20,349 bases of DNA from positions 1 through 20,349 of the IMG/VR virus record IMGVR_UViG_3300027734_000385. The stretch is one strand, 5' to 3'. Shown piece by piece: positions 14,167 to 20,349 of the stretch (its first letter is position 1; every line of letters begins with the position of its first letter). The stretch is from a virus. A program made the translations under genes and the position numbers. A model generated the notes under the pieces. It ran no database searches and was not told where the DNA came from. It saw only the letters and a list, made by a program, of their open reading frames with translations.

Positions 14167-15870
14167 ATGTCTAAAGGCGGCGGCAGCACAACTTCAACAA
14201 CATCCATTGACCCTGATCTGAAGAAGGCTTATCTAGCCAACATCGGACAGGCTCAGAGCGTGGCTGGTGCATTACCAGTACGGCAATTTGCAGGGTTCAA
14301 CCCGCTGTACACGGCGGGTGAAGAGCAACTGATAAATACAGGACTTAATGGCCCAGGTATTCAGTCAGTTGACCAGGCTGCATATCAAACTGCTCAAGCT
14401 GGAGGCTACCAACCTCAGATGGTTGGAGGAATTAGCGGTGGACCGGCGGCAATGGCTGGTGCAACTGGTTACCAAGCATCTAATTTTGGTGGAGCGCAAA
14501 CAGGACCAGCATCAATGGCCGGTGCAATGGGCTATCAGGCAGCTAATTTTGGTGGAGCGCAAACTGGACCGGCAGCACTTGCACGTTCACAAGGTTATCA
14601 GGCAGCTAATTTTGCTGGAGCGCAAACAGGCCCAGCAGCATTAGCTGGCGCAATGGGTTATGGTGCAAGTGACGTTAATGCGGCGCAGGCAAACATGGGT
14701 GACATTGGGCGCTACATGAACCCATACTCGCAAAACGTCACTCAAAATGCTTTGTCTGATTTAGAAAAACAGCGTCAAAAATCCTTGCTTCAAATTTCAC
14801 AGCAGGCCGGTGCTGCAAAAGCATTTGGTGGATCGCGCCAAGGAGTTGCAGAGGCACAAACCAACATTGGATATGGGACTGAGGCTGGCAATTTATCGTC
14901 AAAATTAAATGAGCAGGCTTACAACAATGCTATGGCTGCGCAGCAGCAAGACCTTGCACGCCAACAGCAAGCTGCAATGCAGAATGCTGCGCAACGTACA
15001 TCTGCCTCACAGTTTGGCGCTGGTGCAGCAAACCAAGCTGCATTGGTAAATGCCGCTGCTAAAAATGCAATGGCTCAATTTAATACTGGCAATTTGCAGC
15101 AAGCCGGTTTGAGTAATGCAGCATCACAAAATGCTGCCTCACAGTTTGGCGCTGGTGCAGCGAACCAGGCTGCACTAACTAATGCCGCTGCTCAAAATGC
15201 AATGCAACAGTTTAATACTGGAAATTTGCAGCAAGCCGGTTTGAGTAATGCAGCATCACAAAATGCAGCTTCACAATTTGGCGCTGGTGCAGCGAACCAG
15301 GCTGCACTAACTAATGCCGCTGCTCAAAACGCAATGGCTCAATTCAATGTTGGTAACCTCCAGCAAGCCGGTTTGACTAACATGGCCGCACGAAATGCAG
15401 CATCACAGTTTGGCGCTGGCGCACAAAACCAGGCTCAGTTAACTAATGCTGCCTCTATAAATGCAATGAATCAATACAATGCGGGACTCGCGCAGCAGTC
15501 TGCACTGGCTAACCAAAACATTGGGCTTGCTGGCGCTCAGTTTAGGCTTGGCGCTGCAAACCAGTTGGGTAATCTTGGAACTCAGCAGCAGGGTCTGCGA
15601 ATGAGTGGTGCGCAAGCAGCAATGCAAGCTGGAAGTGCGCGTCAGCAGTTGGAGCAGGCTCAGATGGATGCAATGCGCAACATCGGTATGGAGAAACTGG
15701 GGATTTCATCTGGCGCTCTTTCCGGTCAGCTACCCAACCTTGGCATGACTCAGACGCAACCGTACTACCGTAACCAGGTTGGTGGTGCTTTGGGTGGTGC
15801 TGCTGCTGGTTACCAGTTTGGTGGACCAATTGGCGCTGGTATCGGCGGTCTGCTTGGATACTTTGGATAA
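14167..15870 (+). CDS. Repeat-rich internal virion / DNA-ejection-type protein
   Basis: A 567-residue Ala/Gln/Gly/Asn-rich protein with a perfect ribosome site (AAGGAG 14155-14160, 6 bases upstream). Residues 92-168 hold units of 21 residues (GYQAANFGGAQTGPAALAGA-like). Residues 178-225 carry a segment I know from other phage proteins (IGRYMNPYSQNVTQNALSDL, then AKAFGGSRQGV). From about 280 to 477 it has an 11-residue helical repeat organised into 44-residue super-units (ASQFGAGAANQ, AALVNAAAKNA, MAQFNTGNLQQ, AGLSNAASQNA). Hendecads favour right-handed coiled coils. The C-terminus (GGALGGAAAGYQFGGPIGAG) is glycine-rich and could insert into membranes. This mix fits a protein ejected with DNA into the host envelope, by analogy to T7-like inner core proteins. 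Confidence 0.75.
   Translation: MSKGGGSTTSTTSIDPDLKKAYLANIGQAQSVAGALPVRQFAGFNPLYTAGEEQLINTGLNGPGIQSVDQAAYQTAQAGGYQPQMVGGISGGPAAMAGATGYQASNFGGAQTGPASMAGAMGYQAANFGGAQTGPAALARSQGYQAANFAGAQTGPAALAGAMGYGASDVNAAQANMGDIGRYMNPYSQNVTQNALSDLEKQRQKSLLQISQQAGAAKAFGGSRQGVAEAQTNIGYGTEAGNLSSKLNEQAYNNAMAAQQQDLARQQQAAMQNAAQRTSASQFGAGAANQAALVNAAAKNAMAQFNTGNLQQAGLSNAASQNAASQFGAGAANQAALTNAAAQNAMQQFNTGNLQQAGLSNAASQNAASQFGAGAANQAALTNAAAQNAMAQFNVGNLQQAGLTNMAARNAASQFGAGAQNQAQLTNAASINAMNQYNAGLAQQSALANQNIGLAGAQFRLGAANQLGNLGTQQQGLRMSGAQAAMQAGSARQQLEQAQMDAMRNIGMEKLGISSGALSGQLPNLGMTQTQPYYRNQVGGALGGAAAGYQFGGPIGAGIGGLLGYFG
14437..14664 (+). repeat. 63-bp tandem repeat array (21-residue units)
   Basis: Units beginning at codons for Gly101, Gly122, Gly143 and Gly164 of the ejection-type protein recur every 63 bases, with a partial unit upstream. 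Near-identical DNA in places (for example ggtggagcgcaaac) suggests fairly recent duplication. Confidence 0.8.
15004..15531 (+). repeat. 132-bp tandem repeat array (44-residue, 4 x 11 units)
   Basis: Four consecutive copies begin at 15004, 15136, 15268 and 15400, exactly 132 bases apart, each starting with codons for Ala-Ser-Gln-Phe-Gly-Ala-Gly-Ala. Copies two and three are nearly identical; the fourth is diverged. Each copy divides into four 11-residue helical subunits. Confidence 0.88.
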
Positions 15871-15874
15871 GGAG
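15869..15874 (+). promoter_or_regulatory. Ribosome binding site deciding the start at 15881
   Basis: AAGGAG lies 6 bases before ATG 15881 and overlaps the previous stop; an earlier in-frame start at 15779 would sit inside the previous gene and add an unlikely hydrophobic leader. Confidence 0.85.
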
Positions 15875-15880
15875 AACAAG

Positions 15881-17386
15881 ATGGCATACCCATATGATTA
15901 TTTAATGGAATTAAATCGTAGAAAAATTGCTCCACTAGATTTACTTAGCACGCAAGCAGAAGTTCCACAAATACCATCTCCGCAATCCAATTGGGAGCGT
16001 TATTTATTAGAAAATTCTGGACCATATCAAGTGGCTCCAGGGGATAACCCAATGGGAATTCCTCTTGGTAATCTAGCCGCTAATGTTCCTGATATGGCAC
16101 TTCAAAATCAGGCACAGCAAGCAGCGCCACCAGCAGCACCACAGCGCACACTTGGTTTGCTGGGTGATATGTTTGGCGGTGCATCCGCGCTAAACGAGTA
16201 CATGACGCCAGAACAAAAGGCGCAGCTACAGAACCAAGGAGTTATGGCAGCGGCCATGCAACTGCTGGCATCGTCAGGCCCGAGCCGCACGCCTGTGGGA
16301 CTCGGTCAGGCGCTTGGTCAGGCTTATGGCGCAGGACAGCAGGGCTACACGGCAGCGCAGCAGAATCTGCTACAGAGCATGGAAGCCAAGCAGAAGATGG
16401 AAGAGGCAAAATCCAAAAAGGATATGCAGGCCAATGTGTCAAATTTTCTGTCGCAGAAAGCACCGGAAGGTATTGAAGCTAATGCATTCAAGGCGCAGCA
16501 GTACATGAAGTTGGCAGACGTTTACGCTGCCAGCAATCCTGACCAGGCCAGCAAGTTTTTTGACATGGCGCAGAAGCTGATGCCTGCAAAAGAGGCAACT
16601 CCTGATGACATCAAGAAGTTGCAGGCTTTGAATCTGCCCATTACTTTGCAGAATTTGCAATCATTGAAAGAAGAAGCAAGTCCTGCTGAAGTCAGAATTT
16701 TGAAGGCTACAGGTACACCAGTGACCTTTGAAAATGTAATGAAACTACGTCAATCAGGTGCTGCTGGTGGAACAAACGTATCGGTGAATACTGGTGAAAA
16801 AACAAGATCCGTTGAAATCAACAAGGACATTGTTGCTCAAATGGGCGCAATGACAGATCAAGCTAGGTCTGCCAACGAGACCCTAATGAATGTTGATAGG
16901 ATTCTTCCAGCACTCAGCGGAGCTATTACCGGACCATTGGCCGACTACCGCACCACTCTCACGCGAGTAGGTCAGCAGTTTGGCATTGTTGGTAAAGACG
17001 CCAACGATGTTCTTGCTAAGACTCAGACACTGGTGCAGGGACTTGCGCAGCAGGAACTTACAGCAGCCGGTCAGATGAAGGGCCAAGGTGCTATCACTGC
17101 ACCAGAGCGTGAATTGCTACGTCGTGCAGCAGTTGGAGATCAGAATATGAGTGCGGCTGAATTGCAGACTGCATTACAGACTGCTCAGAAGGTTGCGCAG
17201 TACCGTATTGGTCAGCATCAACAGTATCTGAATAAATTCTCTGCGCTGCCTGGTTCTGAGCAATATGTGCCTTTCTACAGTGTTACGCCATACCAATCAA
17301 CTGGTGGCGGCAATCCAATGCAAAGCGCAATTGACGCTGAGTTGCAACGACGCGCTCAGACACAACGTGGAGGTGCAATGCGATGA
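15881..17386 (+). CDS. Internal virion / DNA-ejection-type protein
   Basis: A 501-residue protein, mostly helical, starting AYPYDYLMELNRRKIAPLDL. The N-terminal 100 residues are Pro/Ala/Gln-rich. The middle (about 105-260) has repeated Ala/Gln/Lys helices (LQSMEAKQKMEEAKSKKDMQ). The C-terminal third has a conserved-looking helix pair with LAQQELTAAGQMKGQGAITA and PERELLRRAAVGD, a pattern I know from phage proteins in ejection or internal-core gene positions. The end is basic and disordered. There is no signal peptide or catalytic motif. It lies between two other ejection-type genes and overlaps the next by four bases (ATGA 17383-17386). The role is inferred from context and composition. Confidence 0.72.
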   Translation: MAYPYDYLMELNRRKIAPLDLLSTQAEVPQIPSPQSNWERYLLENSGPYQVAPGDNPMGIPLGNLAANVPDMALQNQAQQAAPPAAPQRTLGLLGDMFGGASALNEYMTPEQKAQLQNQGVMAAAMQLLASSGPSRTPVGLGQALGQAYGAGQQGYTAAQQNLLQSMEAKQKMEEAKSKKDMQANVSNFLSQKAPEGIEANAFKAQQYMKLADVYAASNPDQASKFFDMAQKLMPAKEATPDDIKKLQALNLPITLQNLQSLKEEASPAEVRILKATGTPVTFENVMKLRQSGAAGGTNVSVNTGEKTRSVEINKDIVAQMGAMTDQARSANETLMNVDRILPALSGAITGPLADYRTTLTRVGQQFGIVGKDANDVLAKTQTLVQGLAQQELTAAGQMKGQGAITAPERELLRRAAVGDQNMSAAELQTALQTAQKVAQYRIGQHQQYLNKFSALPGSEQYVPFYSVTPYQSTGGGNPMQSAIDAELQRRAQTQRGGAMR

Positions 17387-19362
17387 GCGATGGACTAGGC
17401 CAATTCACTGACGATCAATTGCGCAAGGCGCAGGCCGGTGACTTATCCGGTTTCACTACAGAGCAACTTATGGCACTACGCGCTGCGCTGGCTACACCGG
17501 CAGCAGCGCCAATGGCGCAGCAAGCGCCAGCGCCAGTTGAGCCGCAGCGGATGCGCTCTATGGCGCAGGGTCTGCTGCTGGGTGGAGCTGACGAGGCAGA
17601 GGCGTATCTGAGATCAATGGCCGGTGAGAACTACGACGCTGCACTTGCAGACATTAGGAAAAAGATTGAGGCGTACCAGCAGGCAGAGCCAGGCGCTGCA
17701 CTTGGATATGAAGTCGCAGGCGGGTTGCTGCCAACTGCTGCCACCATGCTGATGCCTGGTGCGCAGGCCGCTGCACCGGCAGCCATAGCGCGTACAGCGC
17801 CAATGATGGCGAGATTGGGCGGTATGGCCGCTAGGGGCGCAGGAATCGGTGGAGTGACAGCGTTTAACACCGGAGAGAGTGACGTGACAGACAGACTATC
17901 TCGCGTCCCTATGGGTGCAGCGGTTGGCGCTGTAGCGGCTCCTGTTGTGTCTGGCGTTATCGGTGGCGGAGGGGTTGTCGTTGACAAACTGATGGATTCC
18001 GCGCGTCGCCTTACTGGTGACCGTGGAGCGAAGATCGTTGAGACTGAGATTCAGCGCATTGTCAGAGAGTCAGGCTTGACTCCAGAGCAAGTTGTGCAGG
18101 GCATTGTCAGCGGCAACATCATGGCCGAGAACGCCACCATGTCAATGGCAGTGCGCGGTATGTACGCAAAAGGTGGAGAGGCAGCCACAACCATCCAGAA
18201 GGGCATTCAGGATCGTCCTGACCTTTTGCGTGGCTTGGCAGTGTCTGAGATGCAGCAGAGGCTGGCCGGCCAACCTGGCAACGTCATGGCGCAGTACAAA
18301 CTGTCTGACGCTGCCGCAAAACAAGTCGAAGAAGAGGCGTACACAAATGCCTTTGGCAAGGGTGGCGTCATATCCCCATTGCTGCTGTCTGGGTTAACAG
18401 ACGCGCTCAAGCGTTCACCTCAGTCGGTGAAGAACATCAACGAGTTGTATGTCGCGCAAACCGGTAAGAAACCATTTTTCTCATTTAACGCATCTGGAGA
18501 TGTTGAGTTCAGTCGCGCACCTACGCTTGAAGATGCCGAGATTATTCGCCGTGGCATCCAAACATCGGTCAACGAGGCTTATACCGGTGGCCGTGGCGCT
18601 GTAGGTGAGGCGCTCAAAAATGTTGAGGGTTCATTACGCGCTGCAATTGATAGTTCATCCAAGGCGCTGGCAGATGCACGCGCCCAGGCTGCTGCACGAC
18701 GTTCTACCCGTGACGCATTCAATGAAGGACGCAAGATATTTGGAAAGAGCGCGGATGAAACTGAAATCTATTTCAACGACCTGATAAGCGATCCAGCATC
18801 AGTTAGTGCATTGCGTGCTGGTGTCATGGATGCGTTGCGCAACAAGATGAGTACCGGCCAGCGTTCATCGATGATGGCGACACTTGCAAACCCTGAGAGT
18901 AAAGAGGGACGCATCTTGCGTACCATTTACCCGCAGGATGACTTGCAAGGGATATTGTCTAGGCTTGAACTGGCGGCACAATCTCAGCGCACTAAGAATG
19001 TTGTTCTTGGTGGCTCAACTACCGCACCTACACAAGGCCAAGCTGCACGAGTAGGGATGGACATCTCAGCGGAAGAGTTGATGAATATCACGAACCCAAT
19101 GACAGCCATGCGGGTCCTTGGTAAGTTCATCAACAAGCAGGCTCCGAACCTTAATGAAGAGCAGCGCAATGCAGTCGCCAAGGTAATGGTGTCTAGTGAC
19201 CCGCAACTGGTGCAGAAAGCTATTGTTGACAATAGCGCAATGGCACTGCTACAGCAGAAGGTTAATACAGCCGTTAAGCTGATTGGAACTCAAGCTGGAC
19301 GGCGTGCTGCTTACATGGGCGGCCAAGGGATACCTAATAGTGGCGGACTACTTGGGGATTGA
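17383..19362 (+). CDS. Large internal virion / ejection-type protein with Gly/Ala membrane-like segment
   Basis: This 659-residue protein is the longest in the window. The N-terminal part starts SDGLGQFTDDQLRKAQAGDL and is followed by an Ala/Pro linker. Residues about 105-205 form an Ala/Gly-rich hydrophobic zone (YEVAGGLLPTAATMLMPGAQ; GAAVGAVAAPVVSGVIGGGG) that could interact with or cross a membrane. The rest is a long helical body with no recognisable catalytic motif (for example SQRTKNVVLGGS and ELMNITNPMTAMRVLGKFIN). Length and layout fit large ejection proteins that form a channel across the host envelope, but unlike T7 gp16 I see no transglycosylase motif. It overlaps the previous gene by four bases; its end overlaps the opposing gene by 15 bases. 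Confidence 0.72.
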   Translation: MSDGLGQFTDDQLRKAQAGDLSGFTTEQLMALRAALATPAAAPMAQQAPAPVEPQRMRSMAQGLLLGGADEAEAYLRSMAGENYDAALADIRKKIEAYQQAEPGAALGYEVAGGLLPTAATMLMPGAQAAAPAAIARTAPMMARLGGMAARGAGIGGVTAFNTGESDVTDRLSRVPMGAAVGAVAAPVVSGVIGGGGVVVDKLMDSARRLTGDRGAKIVETEIQRIVRESGLTPEQVVQGIVSGNIMAENATMSMAVRGMYAKGGEAATTIQKGIQDRPDLLRGLAVSEMQQRLAGQPGNVMAQYKLSDAAAKQVEEEAYTNAFGKGGVISPLLLSGLTDALKRSPQSVKNINELYVAQTGKKPFFSFNASGDVEFSRAPTLEDAEIIRRGIQTSVNEAYTGGRGAVGEALKNVEGSLRAAIDSSSKALADARAQAAARRSTRDAFNEGRKIFGKSADETEIYFNDLISDPASVSALRAGVMDALRNKMSTGQRSSMMATLANPESKEGRILRTIYPQDDLQGILSRLELAAQSQRTKNVVLGGSTTAPTQGQAARVGMDISAEELMNITNPMTAMRVLGKFINKQAPNLNEEQRNAVAKVMVSSDPQLVQKAIVDNSAMALLQQKVNTAVKLIGTQAGRRAAYMGGQGIPNSGGLLGD

Positions 19363-19719
19363 GTAAAAAGCCGCCATCAGCGGATCAACCTTGATCTTCC
19401 TGCGCTTGCCTCGCTCACGCGCCAGACGAAAATCTTTCTCCTCCTGGGACTCACGCTCACGCACTTTCTTGACGCGCTCATACGTTGAGTAAGCTGGTGG
19501 ACGTGGGGCGTCGGTTCCTATCCCCCAAGCGTAGACCCTGGCAGTCCTCCCGCTGGTGCGCGACCAGCCTGCAACGTAGACCTGGCCGCGCTCATGCATC
19601 CTCTTCACGTTGTACATCACCGCACGCTCTGACAGGAACACGGCAACGGCCAATTCCACGCAAGTCATGGGACGTTTTCTGAGTGCCTGCTCAATCTGTT
19701 TTAGTCGGGTGGGCTGCAC
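19348..19719 (-). CDS. Winged-helix DNA-binding protein, likely regulator
   Basis: The 123-residue protein has an N-terminal winged helix-turn-helix (about residues 4-65): RLKQIEQALRKRPMTCVELA is helix 1 and 2, FLSERAVMYNVKRMHERGQV the recognition helix and start of the wing, then YVAGWSRTSGRTARVYAWG the wing. The tail is very basic (RLARERGKRRKIKVDP). It starts at GTG 19719 and overlaps the upstream zinc-ribbon gene by 29 bases. Probably a phage transcription regulator of the small - strand block or of the late genes; a target cannot be seen. It converges on the late operon and its 3' end overlaps the last ejection gene by 15 bases. Confidence 0.78.
   Translation of the reverse strand: MQPTRLKQIEQALRKRPMTCVELAVAVFLSERAVMYNVKRMHERGQVYVAGWSRTSGRTARVYAWGIGTDAPRPPAYSTYERVKKVRERESQEEKDFRLARERGKRRKIKVDPLMAAFYSIPK
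19370..19383 (-). terminator. Weak candidate terminator for the - strand block
   Basis: On the - strand, CCGC-TGATG-GCGG (19383 down to 19371) is a 4-bp GC stem with a 5-base loop, followed by one C and five T. It lies inside the last codons of the winged-helix gene. The stem is short, so efficiency is doubtful. Confidence 0.3.
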
Positions 19720-19858
19720 GATTTACTTTCACTTTTTCCATCGTGGAGAACCGGTGGCCGTTGGCGCACTCATACCGGCGGTAGACTTCATTGTCGTATT
19801 TGTGCCGCGTCTCCAGCACGCGCGTCCACGCCTTGCACTGGGGTTGATTGCAAATCAT
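19691..19858 (-). CDS. NrdR-like stand-alone zinc ribbon, 55 residues
   Basis: I chose ATG 19858, which overlaps the upstream gene's stop (ATGA, 19858-19855), over a TTG eight codons earlier; GGGGGA also lies just upstream. The 55-residue protein reads MICNQPQCKAWTRVLETRHK, then YRRYECANGHRFSTMEKV. It lines up with the N-terminal zinc ribbon of NrdR (Cys pair, then V-x-[ED]-[ST]-R, then RRRxxC and RF[ST]T-x-E), but it has CX4C and a CX3H second pair instead of four standard Cys, and it lacks the ATP-cone that gives NrdR its nucleotide sensing. It may bind DNA or a protein partner as a small regulator. A NrdR-like target is only speculation. Confidence 0.75.
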   Translation of the reverse strand: MICNQPQCKAWTRVLETRHKYDNEVYRRYECANGHRFSTMEKVKVNRAAHPTKTD

Positions 19859-20043
19859 GCGTCCCCCTGTGGTGGTGTGCAAGTGTGGATAACAGTCAGG
19901 TCTGCCGTGCGCTTACCGCAGCGTTCGCAGAAGTTCCATTCCCGCCCAGCCAGTGCTGCTTGTTTGCCATCGTGGTAACCGCTTTGGTACACAATGGTCA
20001 GAATCTCAGACTCCTGCGCCAGCTTCAATGCTTCACGTTCCAT
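19855..20043 (-). CDS. Small Cys/His-containing phage protein, 62 residues
   Basis: I chose ATG 20043, which has an AAGGAG ribosome site (20056-20051) 7 bases upstream; a TTG nine codons earlier is less likely. The 62-residue product is a helix (EREALKLAQESEILTIVYQS) followed by GKQAALAGREWNF and a C-terminal Cys/His cluster (CERCGKR, then HTC), which could bind one zinc with CxxC...HxC geometry. It overlaps the downstream zinc-ribbon gene by four bases (ATGA) and the upstream gene by 11 bases. This forms a tight small-gene block typical of phage early regions. No function is known to me. Confidence 0.78.
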   Translation of the reverse strand: MEREALKLAQESEILTIVYQSGYHDGKQAALAGREWNFCERCGKRTADLTVIHTCTPPQGDA

Positions 20044-20349
20044 TGTTCTTCTCCTTGAGTTTGGCTCCAATCATGGATGCAAATTCCTGTGGCCCCATTC
20101 GTTTGTGATAAGTGTCGTGTATCTCTTGCACTTCTTTCTGCGTCAGCTCTACCCATTCGCGCTTTGGTGGGGCGGTTCGTTTGTTCATCATGTGCGTCAA
20201 CAAAGGACTGTGTTGTCCGTTTGATTGCACAATGTGTAAAGGCTCCTGCACTGGCTGTGCCTCAAGTTCAGCCATCACTTTATGCGTAGCGCGAACCACT
20301 GCGTCTTCAAAGCTTGCCCGCGTGTCGCGTTTAATTGATGCCAACTGCT
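20033..20349 (-). CDS. Conserved phage hypothetical, partial at the window edge
   Basis: The frame is open on the - strand from the window end down to TGA 20035-20033, so the true start may lie outside; the first possible start inside is a TTG at 20344. The visible 104 or so residues have a Lys/Arg/Asp-rich start (SIKRDTRASFEDAVVRATHK), a variable middle, and a C-terminal helical segment (REWVELTQKEVQEIHDTYHK, then EFASMIGAKLKEKN) that I recognise from many small phage proteins of unknown function. It overlaps the next gene by 11 bases, so both belong to one transcript. An internal ATG at about 20190 could also serve as a start. Confidence 0.68.
   Translation of the reverse strand, partial: QLASIKRDTRASFEDAVVRATHKVMAELEAQPVQEPLHIVQSNGQHSPLLTHMMNKRTAPPKREWVELTQKEVQEIHDTYHKRMGPQEFASMIGAKLKEKNNGT
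20051..20056 (-). promoter_or_regulatory. Ribosome binding site for the gene starting at 20043
   Basis: AAGGAG on the - strand, 7 bases before ATG 20043; it lies downstream of the alternative TTG 20070 and so favours the shorter protein. Confidence 0.8.

Noticed and set aside
14437-15531. CRISPR-like array
   Set aside because: Repeats are 63 and 132 bp, contiguous, in frame and without spacers; they are protein repeats.
19383-19396. Palindrome GATCAACCTTGATC as terminator or operator
   Set aside because: Only a 5-6 bp AT-containing stem with no T tract, inside the winged-helix coding region; an operator role has no second copy to support it.
19610-19978. 122-codon open frame on the + strand opposite the small early genes
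   Set aside because: Crosses three overlapping - strand genes that have coherent domains and coupled starts.
1-20349. Sigma-70 or phage-type promoter repeats
   Set aside because: No convincing paired -35/-10 boxes or recurring phage-promoter motif found by eye in the very short gaps.

Overview
This window is part of the genome of a tailed bacteriophage. It carries most of a virion and lysis module on the + strand and a short block of small genes on the - strand. No portal, terminase, replication gene, integrase, tRNA or CRISPR array is visible, so lifestyle and exact lineage stay open. The capsid protein resembles the DUF5309/SU10-type major capsid family. A gp6-like/SU10-type adaptor, a large beta-rich nozzle candidate, a GNAT-like virion protein and a run of three Ala/Gly/Gln-rich ejection-type proteins, with no long tape measure, point to a podovirus-like particle. 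A compact M15 endolysin with no cell-wall-binding domain, and coiled-coil membrane proteins, fit a Gram-negative host. Both the host and the podovirus call are inferences.

Layout: 1-756 is the 3' part of a scaffolding-type gene, 764-1726 the major capsid protein, and 1737-1764 a strong intrinsic terminator with a GNRA loop. 1770-3356 holds a small unknown gene, a GT-A glycosyltransferase and the adaptor. 3382-8524 is a fibre/appendage block: a small beta-rich structural protein, two modular tail-fibre-like proteins, a 51-residue protein with a tail-fibre-assembly-like end, a repeat protein of exact 20- and 10-residue period, and small unknowns. 8547-10624 is a membrane/lysis cassette in which nearly every gene overlaps the next by 1-4 bases; it ends in a 3TM-type holin and an M15 peptidase. 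10621-13114 holds a jelly-roll-like protein, the nozzle candidate and the GNAT-like protein. 13116-19362 holds four internal-virion or ejection-type genes. From 19348 onward, four small genes run convergently on the - strand: winged helix, NrdR-like zinc ribbon, another Cys/His protein, and a partial gene leaving the window. They look like an early or regulatory block.

The most unusual feature is at 8944-9431. A conserved-looking coiled-coil membrane protein is split into two frames exactly at an A_AAA_AAG heptamer (8994-9000), the dnaX-type -1 slippery sequence. The -1 frame is open for 52 codons before its first ATG and completes a 162-residue protein. It could be programmed frameshifting that sets the ratio of a 45-residue and a 162-residue product inside the lysis cassette, or a one-base loss in an A run; sequence alone cannot decide. 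Second is the repeat protein at 5570-6604, whose spacing suggests a solenoid-like appendage. Coding density is near total; no stretch over 300 bases lacks a gene.
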